Assembly (NCBI RefSeq): GCF_023336755.1
Contig: NZ_JALZWP010000003.1
Location: forward strand, 124,001-188,000
Source of the DNA: Roseinatronobacter domitianus
Lineage (GTDB): Bacteria; Pseudomonadota; Alphaproteobacteria; Rhodobacterales; Rhodobacteraceae
Direction: 5' to 3'
DNA: 64,000 nt
Every line of letters begins with the position of its first letter. The first letter of the stretch is position 1. The notes beneath the pieces are model-generated. The model did not search any database, was not told the DNA's origin, and saw only the letters and a program-made list of their open reading frames with translations. Shown here one piece after another: positions 16,025-24,182 of this stretch. The position numbers and the translations under genes were made by a program.

Positions 16025-16813
16025 ATGACAGGTCTGATGCAAGGCAAACGCGGGCTGGTCATGGGCGTGGCCAATGAACGCTCTATCGCGTGGGGAATCG
16101 CGCAGGCACTGGCGGCCGAGGGCGCGGAACTTGCCTTCAGCTACCAGGGCGAAGCCTTCGGGAAGCGCGTGGAACCCTTGGCCGCGAGTGTCGGGTCCGA
16201 CCTGTTATTGGATGTCGATGTCAGCGACGATGCGTCCATGGATGCCGCCTTTGCCGCGCTGAAAGACCGCTGGGGCAGCATGGATTTTCTGGTCCATGCC
16301 ATCGCTTTTTCGGACAAGGCCGAACTGACGGGCCGTTTCCGCGACACCAGCCGCGCAAACTTTGCGCATTCGCTGGATATTAGCTGCTACAGCTTCATTG
16401 ATGCGGGTCGCCGCGCGGCAGAGTTGATGCCGAATGGCGGCTGCCTGCTGACCGTGACTTTCCAAGGGTCCAACAAGGTGACGCCGTTTTACAACGTGAT
16501 GGGCGTGGCCAAGGCCGCGCTGGAAAGCGCCACGCGCTACCTGGCCAATGATCTGGGCCCGGAGGGCATTCGCGTGAACGCGATAAGCCCCGGCCCGATG
16601 AAAACGCTCGCAGGCGCGGCCATCGGCGGCGCGCGCAAGACCTACCGCCATACCGAGGCAAACGCTCCCTTGCGGACAAACGCCACGCTCGGCAGCGTGG
16701 GCGGTGCGGCGGTGTTTCTGGCCAGCGACTACGGCGCGCATACCACGGGAGAAATTGTGCATGTCGATGGCGGCTATCACATCATGGGCTTGCCGCAGGT
16801 AGAGAACCTGTAA
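16025..16813 (+). CDS. fabI: Enoyl-ACP reductase (NADH)
   Basis: A 263-residue short-chain-dehydrogenase-family enzyme that reduces trans-2-enoyl-ACP in the last step of each elongation cycle. The FabI-specific nucleotide motif is GVANERSIAWGIA, and the catalytic Tyr and Lys are in FYNVMGVAKAALE. The start ATG follows AAGGGGG. It completes the fabA-(nsrR)-fabB-fabI block and ends at a double hairpin. FabI is the known target of triclosan-type inhibitors. Confidence 0.93.
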   Translation: MTGLMQGKRGLVMGVANERSIAWGIAQALAAEGAELAFSYQGEAFGKRVEPLAASVGSDLLLDVDVSDDASMDAAFAALKDRWGSMDFLVHAIAFSDKAELTGRFRDTSRANFAHSLDISCYSFIDAGRRAAELMPNGGCLLTVTFQGSNKVTPFYNVMGVAKAALESATRYLANDLGPEGIRVNAISPGPMKTLAGAAIGGARKTYRHTEANAPLRTNATLGSVGGAAVFLASDYGAHTTGEIVHVDGGYHIMGLPQVENL

Positions 16814-16850
16814 AGGGGGGCTGCGCGCCCCCCTCTGGGCCTTGCGGCCC
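16814..16850. terminator. Double hairpin between fabI and the fluoride channel genes
   Basis: Stem GGGGGG / CCCCCC (within 16815-16833), followed by a second stem GGGCC (16837-16841) / GGCCC (16846-16850), in the 39-base gap between convergent genes. Confidence 0.65.
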
Positions 16851-16852
16851 AT

Positions 16853-17212
16853 TCACCCCGGCGGAGTATTTCGGGCAAGATGAACGCGCTTTCCAAGCCT
16901 AAGGCCGAAGGCAACGCCACCAAGCGATAACGCAAGTGTTGCCGAGACGTAAAGCGCGGCGGCAGCGTAGTTGCCCGCTTGCAGGAAAAGCAGCGTTTCC
17001 AATCCGAACAGTGAAAAGGTGGTGAAGCCGCCGCAAAACCCCGTCATGCCAAAGGACCGTGCGCGTGGCGACAAGGGCAAAGCCGCCAATAGACCGATCA
17101 GAACCGAGCCCGCGACATTCGCAGCCAAGGTGCCGTAAATCGGCAAAAGCCACCACAGCCCCGCCCGTGCGCCTGCACCAATGCCGGCTCCAAGGGCGAC
17201 CCAGAGGCTCAT
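16853..17212 (-). CDS. crcB: CrcB/FluC fluoride channel, second subunit gene
   Basis: A 119-residue protein with four hydrophobic segments. The FluC motif GFCGGFTTFSLFGLE (residues 63-77) holds the Phe-box and polar track residues that conduct fluoride, and the first helix has GAGARAGLWW. The start ATG overlaps the stop of the upstream crcB by four bases. FluC channels are antiparallel dimers. Species with two adjacent genes usually build heterodimers from subunits of opposite membrane orientation, so this pair probably forms one channel. No crcB-type fluoride riboswitch is evident upstream. Confidence 0.85.
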   Translation of the reverse strand: MSLWVALGAGIGAGARAGLWWLLPIYGTLAANVAGSVLIGLLAALPLSPRARSFGMTGFCGGFTTFSLFGLETLLFLQAGNYAAAALYVSATLALSLGGVAFGLRLGKRVHLARNTPPG

Positions 17213-17562
17213 AGACCGCCCAGCCAAAAGCCGAGCGCCACAGCCGCAACCGACAGCATCACAGAGCCTGCGACATTTGCCACTGCACGCGCGTGCCCTC
17301 CTGCTTGCCACATCTGCACGGTGTTTAGCGCAAAGCTGGATACCGTGGTGTAGGCCCCCAGAACGCCAGTTGCCAGAAACAGCCAAACCAAGCTGCCGGG
17401 CGCGGCGTTCGCCGCCACCACCCCCAGCGCCAGGCTACCGGTCGTGTTGACGACTGCGATCCCGCGCGCTCCGGACAGGCGCGTGCATATCCAACTGCGG
17501 ACAAGACCGCCCAAGGCTCCACCCGCGATAATTGCCAGAACTGCCATGATTTCCGGTTTCAT
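17209..17562 (-). CDS. crcB: CrcB/FluC fluoride channel, first subunit gene
   Basis: A 117-residue four-helix protein with the first-helix motif GGALGGLVRSW, the asparagine helix VVNTTGSLALG and the channel motif GVLGAYTTVSSFALN. The last is the FluC GxxGGxTTFSTF motif with Ala, Val and Ser substitutions, so this copy is the more divergent of the two. It overlaps the next crcB gene by four bases and is translated first. The two copies differ in charge distribution, as expected for dual-topology partner subunits. Confidence 0.85.
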   Translation of the reverse strand: MKPEIMAVLAIIAGGALGGLVRSWICTRLSGARGIAVVNTTGSLALGVVAANAAPGSLVWLFLATGVLGAYTTVSSFALNTVQMWQAGGHARAVANVAGSVMLSVAAVALGFWLGGL

Positions 17563-17679
17563 TCTGCCTGCTTACCCGATTTAGAAGCCGCGCCCCAAGC
17601 CGAAACCCGCACCCCAAGATTGACTTGGCCTGACACCGCGCGGTAAGGCGCAAAGCAGCAACAACAAGAGGTCGCGCAA

Positions 17680-18645
17680 GTGTCGTCCCAAGTGATCGAA
17701 GATGCAATCACCGCAGGCCGCGACGTGCTGCATACAGAGGCGCGCGCCCTTGGCAGAATGGCCGATGAGCTTGGGGCCGAATTTGCGCAAGCCGTGGAAA
17801 TACTGACTGGCTTGAAAGGCAGGCTGATCGTCGTGGGCATCGGCAAATCAGGCCATGTCGGGCGCAAGATGGCGGCGACCTTCGCCTCTACCGGGACGCC
17901 TGCGCATTTCGTCCACGCATCGGAAGCCAGCCATGGCGACCTTGGTATGATAACGCAGGATGATTGCTGCATCTTGCTGTCCAATTCCGGCGAGTCGCGC
18001 GAATTGAGTGATGTCATCGGCTATACCCGGCGGTTCAACATTCCCATGATCGCGATCACGCGCGCACCAAACAGCACGCTTGGCAGCCGTGCCGATATCG
18101 TGCTCGCCCTGCCCGATGTGCCCGAAGCCTGCGCAATCGGCATGGCGCCCACCACCTCGACCACGGCCAGCATGGCCTTGGGCGATGCGCTGGCGGTCGC
18201 GGTCATGCGCCGCAAGGGCTTTAACCCGGAGCGGTTTCACGTCTTTCACCCCGGCGGCAAGCTAGGCGCGCAATTCCTGCGCGTGGCGGACCTGATGTAT
18301 ACCGGTGACATGTTGCCGCTGGTGGCAGAGGACACGCCGATGTCCGATGTTCTGATGCGGATGACCGGCACCGGCTACGGTGTGGCAATCATCATCGAGG
18401 GGCAGCGCCTGACCGGCATCATTACCGATGGCGACTTGCGCCGCAACATGGACGGGTTGATGACACGCCGCGCCGCAGATGTCGCGACCCGCAACCCCAA
18501 GACCATCCAGCCCGACGCACTGGTGTCCGAAGCTGTGGCGGTGATGAACGGAAAGAAGGTCAATGCGCTTTGCGTGGTGGACGCGGCAGGAAACGTGCAA
18601 GGCATGATCCGGCTGCATGATTGCTTGCGCGCAGGGGTGGTTTGA
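17680..18645 (+). CDS. kdsD: Arabinose-5-phosphate isomerase, KpsF/GutQ family
   Basis: A 321-residue enzyme converting ribulose-5-phosphate to arabinose-5-phosphate, the first step toward the lipopolysaccharide sugar Kdo. The N-terminal SIS domain (VVGIGKSGHVGRKMAATFASTG and SNSGESRE) holds the sugar-phosphate site. The catalytic His is in PTTSTTASMALGDALA-adjacent sequence and the FHPGG motif. Two CBS domains follow (about residues 205-321). A second, decayed copy of its last 26 codons lies 817 bases downstream, past the FkbM gene. The Kdo transferase waaA is 4 kb away. Confidence 0.92.
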   Translation: MSSQVIEDAITAGRDVLHTEARALGRMADELGAEFAQAVEILTGLKGRLIVVGIGKSGHVGRKMAATFASTGTPAHFVHASEASHGDLGMITQDDCCILLSNSGESRELSDVIGYTRRFNIPMIAITRAPNSTLGSRADIVLALPDVPEACAIGMAPTTSTTASMALGDALAVAVMRRKGFNPERFHVFHPGGKLGAQFLRVADLMYTGDMLPLVAEDTPMSDVLMRMTGTGYGVAIIIEGQRLTGIITDGDLRRNMDGLMTRRAADVATRNPKTIQPDALVSEAVAVMNGKKVNALCVVDAAGNVQGMIRLHDCLRAGVV

Positions 18646-18717
18646 AGATTTGTGCGGACCGAAAATTTCATAACATCGAGGGCGTCGATCACGCGCCTGA
18701 AACAAAGGTAAGGCAAC

Positions 18718-19422
18718 ATGAAGAAGGTCGGCGAATACTGGGTTCCGGATGTAGATACATTCTGGTTCAAGAACCTGCGCAAAACCAAGGCGAATTATGA
18801 AAACGGCGGCCATGGAACGCAGTTGCACCACCTGACAGACGCGATGTCCCATATCCGCGTGCAGGTCGGCGATGCACGCATGGCGGCCAGCGTGGCCATT
18901 GATGCGGGCGCAAATGTCGGGGCCTATGCGCGCCACATGGCCGGGCAATTCGGCCATGTTCATGCGTTCGAGCCTGCGCAAGACACCTTCGATTGTCTAA
19001 AGCGTAATGTCGCCGATTGGGGGCTGAAGGACCGGATTACCGTGCATCAAAAAGCAGTGTCAGACGCGCCCGGCGGCGTCAGCATGGGCACGCCGGGGCT
19101 TTTCAGACGCTCTATCTCACGCGAAGTAAGCGGCACGGGCGATATTCCGGCAGTCACGCTCGACAGCCTTGAGATGACAGAGGTTCTGTTCCTGAAATTG
19201 GATGTTGAAGGATATGAATTGAAAACCCTTCATGGAGCGTATGCTCTTCTGGATCGGTGCAAACCTTTTGTGATGATGGAAATGAAAGAGCGCAAAGTGG
19301 CCAAGGGGACAGCGGACATGGCCGCCCATGAGTTTTTGATAGAGCGTGGATATGCAGTAAGTGCGAAGCTGGGGACACCCTTCGTCGACTGGTTATATGC
19401 GCCCGCCCACATGTCGCCATGA
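18718..19422 (+). CDS. FkbM-family SAM-dependent methyltransferase
   Basis: A 234-residue methyltransferase with the SAM motif IDAGANVGAYARHM (about residues 60-73) and the family-defining LKLDVEGYELKTL (about residues 161-173). FkbM enzymes O-methylate sugars or other hydroxyls, often in surface polysaccharides. Base composition falls below that of the neighbours in its 3' third. The gene lies between intact kdsD and a remnant of a second kdsD 3' end, the structure expected if the gene arrived by recombination inside the kdsD tail. The Shine-Dalgarno GGTAAGG precedes the ATG. Confidence 0.8.
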   Translation: MKKVGEYWVPDVDTFWFKNLRKTKANYENGGHGTQLHHLTDAMSHIRVQVGDARMAASVAIDAGANVGAYARHMAGQFGHVHAFEPAQDTFDCLKRNVADWGLKDRITVHQKAVSDAPGGVSMGTPGLFRRSISREVSGTGDIPAVTLDSLEMTEVLFLKLDVEGYELKTLHGAYALLDRCKPFVMMEMKERKVAKGTADMAAHEFLIERGYAVSAKLGTPFVDWLYAPAHMSP

Positions 19423-19461
19423 TAAGATGAATAAAATCACCAAGGCTTTTAAACGGTTTAC

Positions 19462-19542
19462 GCGCTTTGCGTGGTCGATGACGCGCAAGCGGTGCAAAGC
19501 ATGATTCGCCTGCATGATCGCCTGAGCGCCGGCGTGGTCTGA
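19462..19542 (+). pseudogene. Remnant of a kdsD 3' end (last 26 codons)
   Basis: Read from 19462 the sequence gives ALCVVD, then VQ, then MIRLHD and AGVV before a stop. It matches the last 26 residues of the intact kdsD at 20 positions and 62 of 81 bases, including the position of the stop codon. No start codon or upstream homologous part is present. The divergence of about 23 percent is too high for a recent duplication and looks like two alleles, one native and one incoming. Confidence 0.85.
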
Positions 19543-19548
19543 GCCGGG

Positions 19549-21549
19549 CTACTCCGCCAGCAGAACCGGGGCCAAACGGGCGGCAAAGGCTTCGCGCCCG
19601 GCGGCGCTAAGGTGGTCTTCGTCGGTCCACAAACTGCGCTGGCAATTCAGAAAGTCATCCGGCATTTGCAGATCAATCACGGCCATCTGATCGACCACGG
19701 AAACCCGCGCCATGGCTTGCGCCCGACGGGCGATCTCTTGCGTCATGCGGTCGAATAGTTCCGACTGGCCCGGGCGCAGGGCGAAATCGTGGCGACATCC
19801 TTTCACCATGACATAGCTGTCGGGCAGGTGCATTTCGATGCGCGGTGTCAACCATATCACCGGCACATGGACCGACAAGGACTCAAGATAACGACCGATC
19901 GCGCCGATCAACTCTGTCTTGACCACTAGCTCCATGAAGGGGATCGGCATCTCTGGACCGAAAGTGCGGAACAGCCGCTCGGCGCTACGCCCGGCGGCAT
20001 CGGCCACCATATGCTGGCCTGCGCTTTCAAGGATCACATGGCGAAACAGCCCCGGGTCTTGCGCCACCAGTGCGCGGAACGGGTCCAGATTGCACGAATC
20101 CTCGGGCGTGCCGGGCCTGCACCCCGCGCGCGACAGGCCGAACAGGAATGGCGTGTCGCTGACCGCGAACAGACCTTCCACCAGGTCCAGCGCGTGGCTG
20201 TCGCCCAGCACAGCAACGCCGGGGCCATATTGGTCGCGGCATGCCGCCAAGCGGGCCGCCAAGGCTGTATCAAGCTCTGGGGCGCGGTAGACGAAACGGC
20301 ACTCGGTCGGGTCAGAATAGCGCGCGATCATATCGGCGTCTTGCAGCACTTCGAAGGTGCGGCGATCTTCGTCGCTTGCCTGCGCAAGCCACAGCGCCGC
20401 GCGCCCCTCGGTCTGCAACCCCCAGACCCCGAACGCGACAAAGCCCGCCATGCAAGATAGAACGGCGGCAAACAGGGCCTTGCGCTGCGGCAGGAACCGC
20501 GCCCGACCCTGTCCATGATGCCTGAAAGGGCGCTCGACAAGAAACCAGCTCAGCGCCGCCAGCACAAAGACCAAGGCGCATAGCAACAACATCACATGCA
20601 GCGCAGGCTCGGCTCCCAAATAGATCCGGGTGAAGGCAAAGAGCGGCTGGTGCCAGAGATACGCACTGTAACTGACAAGCCCGACCGCAACTAGCCCGTG
20701 CCAGCCCAAAACACGCCCCAGAACGGTGCCCTTGTCGCAGAACAAGATCAGCGCCACCACGCCGCAGACGGGCAGCAGCGTAGCATAGGACGGGAACAGC
20801 ACCGACTTGTCATACAAAAAGATCGCCGCCAAAATCGCGCCGAAACCAGCGATACCGACCGCCTCGCGCAGCATGCGCGGCAGGGCATGCAAACGGGTGC
20901 GTATGGCCGTTGATGACAGCGCAAAGGCGCATAGCGCGCCTGCCAACAGCTCCCATGCACGGGTCGGGAAGAAAAAGAAGCTTTGCGCCGGTTTGATCCG
21001 CCAGGCGGCCTCGCTCAGCGCGAAGCTGCACAGCAGCAAAACAAGGCTGGTCCAAAAGGCCGCGCGTTTGCCGCCCAATCGCCATGCCAGCAGCACTATG
21101 GGCGGAAAGATCAGATAGAACTGCTCTTCGACCGCAAGCGACCATGTGTGCAAAAGCGGGTTGAATTCTGCCGCCGGGGCGAAATAATCCAGCCGGTCAA
21201 TGAAGAGGATGTTGGACAGGAACAGCGCCACCGCCGCTGCGGTTTCCGCGAAATCCTTGAACGCGGGGGGCAGCAGTAGCCAATACGCGACCGGGATGCA
21301 CACCGCCATGACCAGAAACAGCGCGGGCAGAATGCGCCGCGCGCGCCGCTCGAAGAACTGCCGGAAGGTGAATTGCCCCTGTTCCAAATCGCGTAATATA
21401 ATAGAAGTGATGAGGTAGCCAGAAATGACGAAGAACACGTCTACGCCGACGAACCCACCCTGAAATAGGGTAAACCCGGCGTGGAAGAACACCACCGGCA
21501 AGATCGCAATCGCGCGCAGGCCGTCAATCTCTGGGCGATAAGCAATCAT
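19549..21549 (-). CDS. OafA/YrhL-type membrane O-acyltransferase with C-terminal SGNH domain
   Basis: A 666-residue protein. Residues 1-350 form an acyltransferase-3 domain with about ten membrane helices and the family opening YRPEIDGLRAIAILPVVFFHAG. The periplasmic C-terminal half (about 390-666) is an SGNH hydrolase-like domain with GDSHALD and the terminal catalytic pair DEDHLSAAG. Fused proteins of this kind O-acetylate lipopolysaccharide or other surface glycans. It is the third gene of a minus-strand set after waaA and a glycosyltransferase, which fits modification of the lipopolysaccharide. Confidence 0.85.
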   Translation of the reverse strand: MIAYRPEIDGLRAIAILPVVFFHAGFTLFQGGFVGVDVFFVISGYLITSIILRDLEQGQFTFRQFFERRARRILPALFLVMAVCIPVAYWLLLPPAFKDFAETAAAVALFLSNILFIDRLDYFAPAAEFNPLLHTWSLAVEEQFYLIFPPIVLLAWRLGGKRAAFWTSLVLLLCSFALSEAAWRIKPAQSFFFFPTRAWELLAGALCAFALSSTAIRTRLHALPRMLREAVGIAGFGAILAAIFLYDKSVLFPSYATLLPVCGVVALILFCDKGTVLGRVLGWHGLVAVGLVSYSAYLWHQPLFAFTRIYLGAEPALHVMLLLCALVFVLAALSWFLVERPFRHHGQGRARFLPQRKALFAAVLSCMAGFVAFGVWGLQTEGRAALWLAQASDEDRRTFEVLQDADMIARYSDPTECRFVYRAPELDTALAARLAACRDQYGPGVAVLGDSHALDLVEGLFAVSDTPFLFGLSRAGCRPGTPEDSCNLDPFRALVAQDPGLFRHVILESAGQHMVADAAGRSAERLFRTFGPEMPIPFMELVVKTELIGAIGRYLESLSVHVPVIWLTPRIEMHLPDSYVMVKGCRHDFALRPGQSELFDRMTQEIARRAQAMARVSVVDQMAVIDLQMPDDFLNCQRSLWTDEDHLSAAGREAFAARLAPVLLAE

Positions 21550-21621
21550 TCGAGAATGTGTTCCTGAAGTTCAAAAACCCCGCCAATCTAGACGAGAGCG
21601 GCAGGGCCTAGCTGACGTTTG

Positions 21622-22317
21622 TCAGTTCCCGTCCTTCGCCTCATACTCCGCAGCCTCTGCCAGCCATTCGGCGGCATAATCCACGTCTTGCCATTCCTTG
21701 AACCACGGGCCGCCGCGCGTGTGGTGCACGGCTTGCGGGTAGCCAGTGTCAGGCTTGTCATACCAGCCTTCTAGCCAGTTCCATCCGGTCGGCAGCGCGC
21801 CGATTTCGTCATCCTGCGCCCATTGCAGGCGGTGCAGAAAGGCGCCGCTTTCACGGTTCACCAGTTCCGGCGTCAGCTGCTGCGTGCTGGGATGGCCGCA
21901 ATTCATCAGCATGAAGGACGACCAGTTCTTGCGCGGATAAGCAGATTGCGGCACCCCATCCATCTTGGTGGTTTCCTTGGGAACGTAATCGTGCTGCACA
22001 ACCATCACGGCCTTGGACGGGTCCATGTAATCCTGCAATTCGGCCACATCGCCGAAGAACAGGAAGTCGCAATCCACGAAGATCGCCCAACCCTCATAGC
22101 CCGCCAAATGCGGCACGAGGAAACGCGAATAGGTGAACTCGGTCGAGGCCAGCGGGTCGATCTCTCGCGTATACAAGCCCTGATCCACGAGGTCTTGCAG
22201 CTTGATCGGCATCACCTCGACCGGGATAGTGGCGTGCTTTTCCAGCGACTGCTTGGCCACCTGATACGCGATATCCTCGCGCGAATCCCAGCCGATATAA
22301 ACCCGAAGCTTGTCCAT
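21622..22317 (-). CDS. Glycosyltransferase-like protein (GT8-type fold)
   Basis: A 231-residue soluble protein opening with LRVYIGWDSREDIAYQV, the pattern of a GT-A fold glycosyltransferase. A candidate DxD metal motif is in FVDCDFLFFGD (about residues 79-89). The later HHTRGGPWFKEW segment resembles the acceptor side of GT8-like enzymes. It lies 67 bases downstream of waaA on the same strand and precedes the O-acyltransferase, so a lipopolysaccharide or surface glycan role is likely. The donor and acceptor sugars cannot be deduced. Confidence 0.65.
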   Translation of the reverse strand: MDKLRVYIGWDSREDIAYQVAKQSLEKHATIPVEVMPIKLQDLVDQGLYTREIDPLASTEFTYSRFLVPHLAGYEGWAIFVDCDFLFFGDVAELQDYMDPSKAVMVVQHDYVPKETTKMDGVPQSAYPRKNWSSFMLMNCGHPSTQQLTPELVNRESGAFLHRLQWAQDDEIGALPTGWNWLEGWYDKPDTGYPQAVHHTRGGPWFKEWQDVDYAAEWLAEAAEYEAKDGN

Positions 22318-22383
22318 GTCTCAGACCTTTCCGTTGCTATGCCACGTCATTACCGCGCCTTGGCCACCGGGAAAACCGGTATT

Positions 22384-23694
22384 TCAACTACACCGATCGC
22401 TTGGCAGCATGGCGCTTATCGTCTCGAACGCCCGGTCCAGCGGGGCCATGACCTGCGCCTGCACGCGGGCGGCCTTTGCCAAATAACGCGCGCGAAAGTC
22501 AGGGTCTTGCGCATCGACCACTGCCTGCGCCATGGCGGCGGTATCTGGCACGCATAATGCAGCCCCGTGCGTGGCCAACAGGTCATACGCCGCGTGGAAA
22601 TTTCCGACATTCGGACCATGCACGACCAACACTCCCAGCCCCACGGCTTCAAACGGGTTCTTGCCGGTCATGACCCGCCCCTCCAGCGGCAAAGACTGGC
22701 CGGGATAAGCGACCGGCACCAGCCGCAACCAGACCCCCATCTCGCCCATGCTGTCAGCGATATAGACCTGTGTTTCAGGCGTAATCGGCTGGCCCTGGGA
22801 CCGGCGGGCAATTCGTGCGGAGTCAAATACGGCCCGCGCATCGGCCTCTGTGCGGTCGGCATCGCGCATCTGGCGCGGCGCGATTATCATCAGAAGATCC
22901 GGGCAAGCGTCCAACGCTTGTGCGTGCACCTGCATGACCTGCGACTCTTCCTCGGTCCGGGTGGACGCCGCCAGCCAGCGCGGGCGGTCGCCGATTTGTG
23001 CTTTAATTTCAGCGCGGGCCTGCGCGTGGTCGGGCGGCGGGGTCGACGCGGCTTTTAGCAACCCTGTGACCCTGATCTTGCCCATCGGCGCGCCGATCTG
23101 GGCGAATAGCTCTGCCGAGCGGTCGTCCTGCACATGGATTTCACCAAACAGGTCCATCAGCCAGCCATTGGCGCTGGCCGCGCGTTTGCGGTTGCGCAGG
23201 CGGCGCGGAGTGACATGGGCGTTGAGGATGACCATGGGGATGCCGCGTTTGTGGGTTTCCGCCAGCAGGCGCGGCCAGAGGTCCATTTCCGACAGCACAA
23301 ACGCATCGGGGCGCCAATGGTCTAGGAACCGCGCAACGGCACCGGGGTAATCTGCGGGCGCGTAATGGTGAATGACGCGCGGGGGCAGTTGGCGCTTGGC
23401 CATCGCATCGGCGGCGGCGCGGGTGATCGAGGTCAGCAGGAAATGCGTCTGCGGGCGGGTCTGCGACAGGCGGTCGAGCAGCGTCAGAAGCACCGTCACC
23501 TCGCCTACGCTGACACCGTGGAGCCACAGGAGTTCGCCATCGGGGCGGGCCTGCACGGGGTGGCCCCAGCGTTCGGATAAGCGCGCGGGGTCTTCCTTGC
23601 CCTTCTTCGCACGCCAGTTCAGCGCCGCGTGCCAGATCGGCGCGGACAGGCGCGAGAACGCCATATAGGCCAGGATCAGGGCAGGTGTCTGCAT
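22384..23694 (-). CDS. waaA: 3-deoxy-D-manno-octulosonic acid transferase
   Basis: A 436-residue membrane-anchored GT30 enzyme that attaches Kdo from CMP-Kdo to lipid A precursor. The N-terminal anchor helix is short. The domain pattern ARLSERWGHP, the catalytic glutamate in WLHGVSVGEVTVL (about residue 65), FVLSEMDLWPRLL, and the C-terminal donor-site motif GKNPFEAVGLGV identify WaaA/KdtA. In most species the motif reads HAASVGE; here it is HGVSVGE. It is the first gene of the minus-strand envelope set and complements kdsD on the other strand. Confidence 0.9.
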   Translation of the reverse strand: MQTPALILAYMAFSRLSAPIWHAALNWRAKKGKEDPARLSERWGHPVQARPDGELLWLHGVSVGEVTVLLTLLDRLSQTRPQTHFLLTSITRAAADAMAKRQLPPRVIHHYAPADYPGAVARFLDHWRPDAFVLSEMDLWPRLLAETHKRGIPMVILNAHVTPRRLRNRKRAASANGWLMDLFGEIHVQDDRSAELFAQIGAPMGKIRVTGLLKAASTPPPDHAQARAEIKAQIGDRPRWLAASTRTEEESQVMQVHAQALDACPDLLMIIAPRQMRDADRTEADARAVFDSARIARRSQGQPITPETQVYIADSMGEMGVWLRLVPVAYPGQSLPLEGRVMTGKNPFEAVGLGVLVVHGPNVGNFHAAYDLLATHGAALCVPDTAAMAQAVVDAQDPDFRARYLAKAARVQAQVMAPLDRAFETISAMLPSDRCS

Positions 23695-23760
23695 GGGTCA
23701 GGCCCCTTGGAACGGATCACAGGGCTTGTCGCCGATTGGCGGGGCGGGTGCAAGATGGGG

Positions 23761-23910
23761 TTAGGTCTGGGGCTGGGGCTTGGGCTTGGGTTTCGGTGTC
23801 TTGAACCACGCAGGCTTGAATTGCGCGAAATCGAGCGTCGAAAGGTCTTGATCCAGAAAGTCATCGGCTTGCGCGTCAGAGGTCAGGACGGGAACAACAG
23901 AAACTGACAT
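23761..23910 (-). CDS. Truncated CopG/COG5304-like antitoxin fragment, 49 residues
   Basis: A 49-codon frame whose residues 9-36 (TSDAQADDFLDQDLSTLDFAQFKPAWF) resemble the N terminus of CopG-type antitoxins of the COG5304 group. The ribbon-helix-helix that should follow is absent; instead the frame ends in a Lys-Pro/Gln-Pro repeat (KTPKPKPKPQPQT) encoded by GGGCTT-like hexamers. It is probably a decayed antitoxin gene, less likely a short functional protein. No toxin gene is adjacent. Confidence 0.4.
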   Translation of the reverse strand: MSVSVVPVLTSDAQADDFLDQDLSTLDFAQFKPAWFKTPKPKPKPQPQT

Positions 23911-23929
23911 CGGAGCATCCCAACACATC

Positions 23930-23965
23930 ATAAAAAAGAAGCCGTGCAGATCGGTTCTGCACGGC
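23930..23965 (-). terminator. Rho-independent terminator after the 48-residue hypothetical gene
   Basis: Perfect 9-base stem GCCGTGCAG (23941-23949) / CTGCACGGC (23957-23965). On the minus strand it is followed by TTCTTTTTT. It lies 25 bases past the stop of the small gene. Confidence 0.8.
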
Positions 23966-23990
23966 GCGAATTTCAAATAATAGAGCGATT

Positions 23991-24137
23991 TTAGGCGGCT
24001 TTGGCCGTATCGTCGCGCACCGTTGCCACAGATGCCTTGTTATTCGACATGAACATTGAAGTTCGTTTGAAAGCATCCAATCCAACAGCTTCGATCGCGT
24101 TCCTTACAGCAGCTTTCATTTCCAAATGCGTGAGCAT
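23991..24137 (-). CDS. Small hypothetical protein, 48 residues
   Basis: A 48-codon frame from ATG to TAA beginning MLTHLEMKAAVRNAIEAVG, predicted mostly helical and basic, without cysteines or membrane segment. It has a good Shine-Dalgarno (GGAGG, spacing six) and a strong terminator after the stop, both favouring a real gene. It follows the 172-residue hypothetical gene by 45 bases on the same strand and shares its lower G+C content. I do not recognise it. Confidence 0.55.
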   Translation of the reverse strand: MLTHLEMKAAVRNAIEAVGLDAFKRTSMFMSNNKASVATVRDDTAKAA

Positions 24138-24182
24138 CGCTTCCTCCACTCGGGGCTTCGTAGCAGCTTTACCCCATAAACG

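Noticed and set aside
19429-19506. A 25-codon basic frame after the FkbM gene
   Set aside because: It lies out of frame over the kdsD remnant and has no ribosome site, so it is probably fortuitous.
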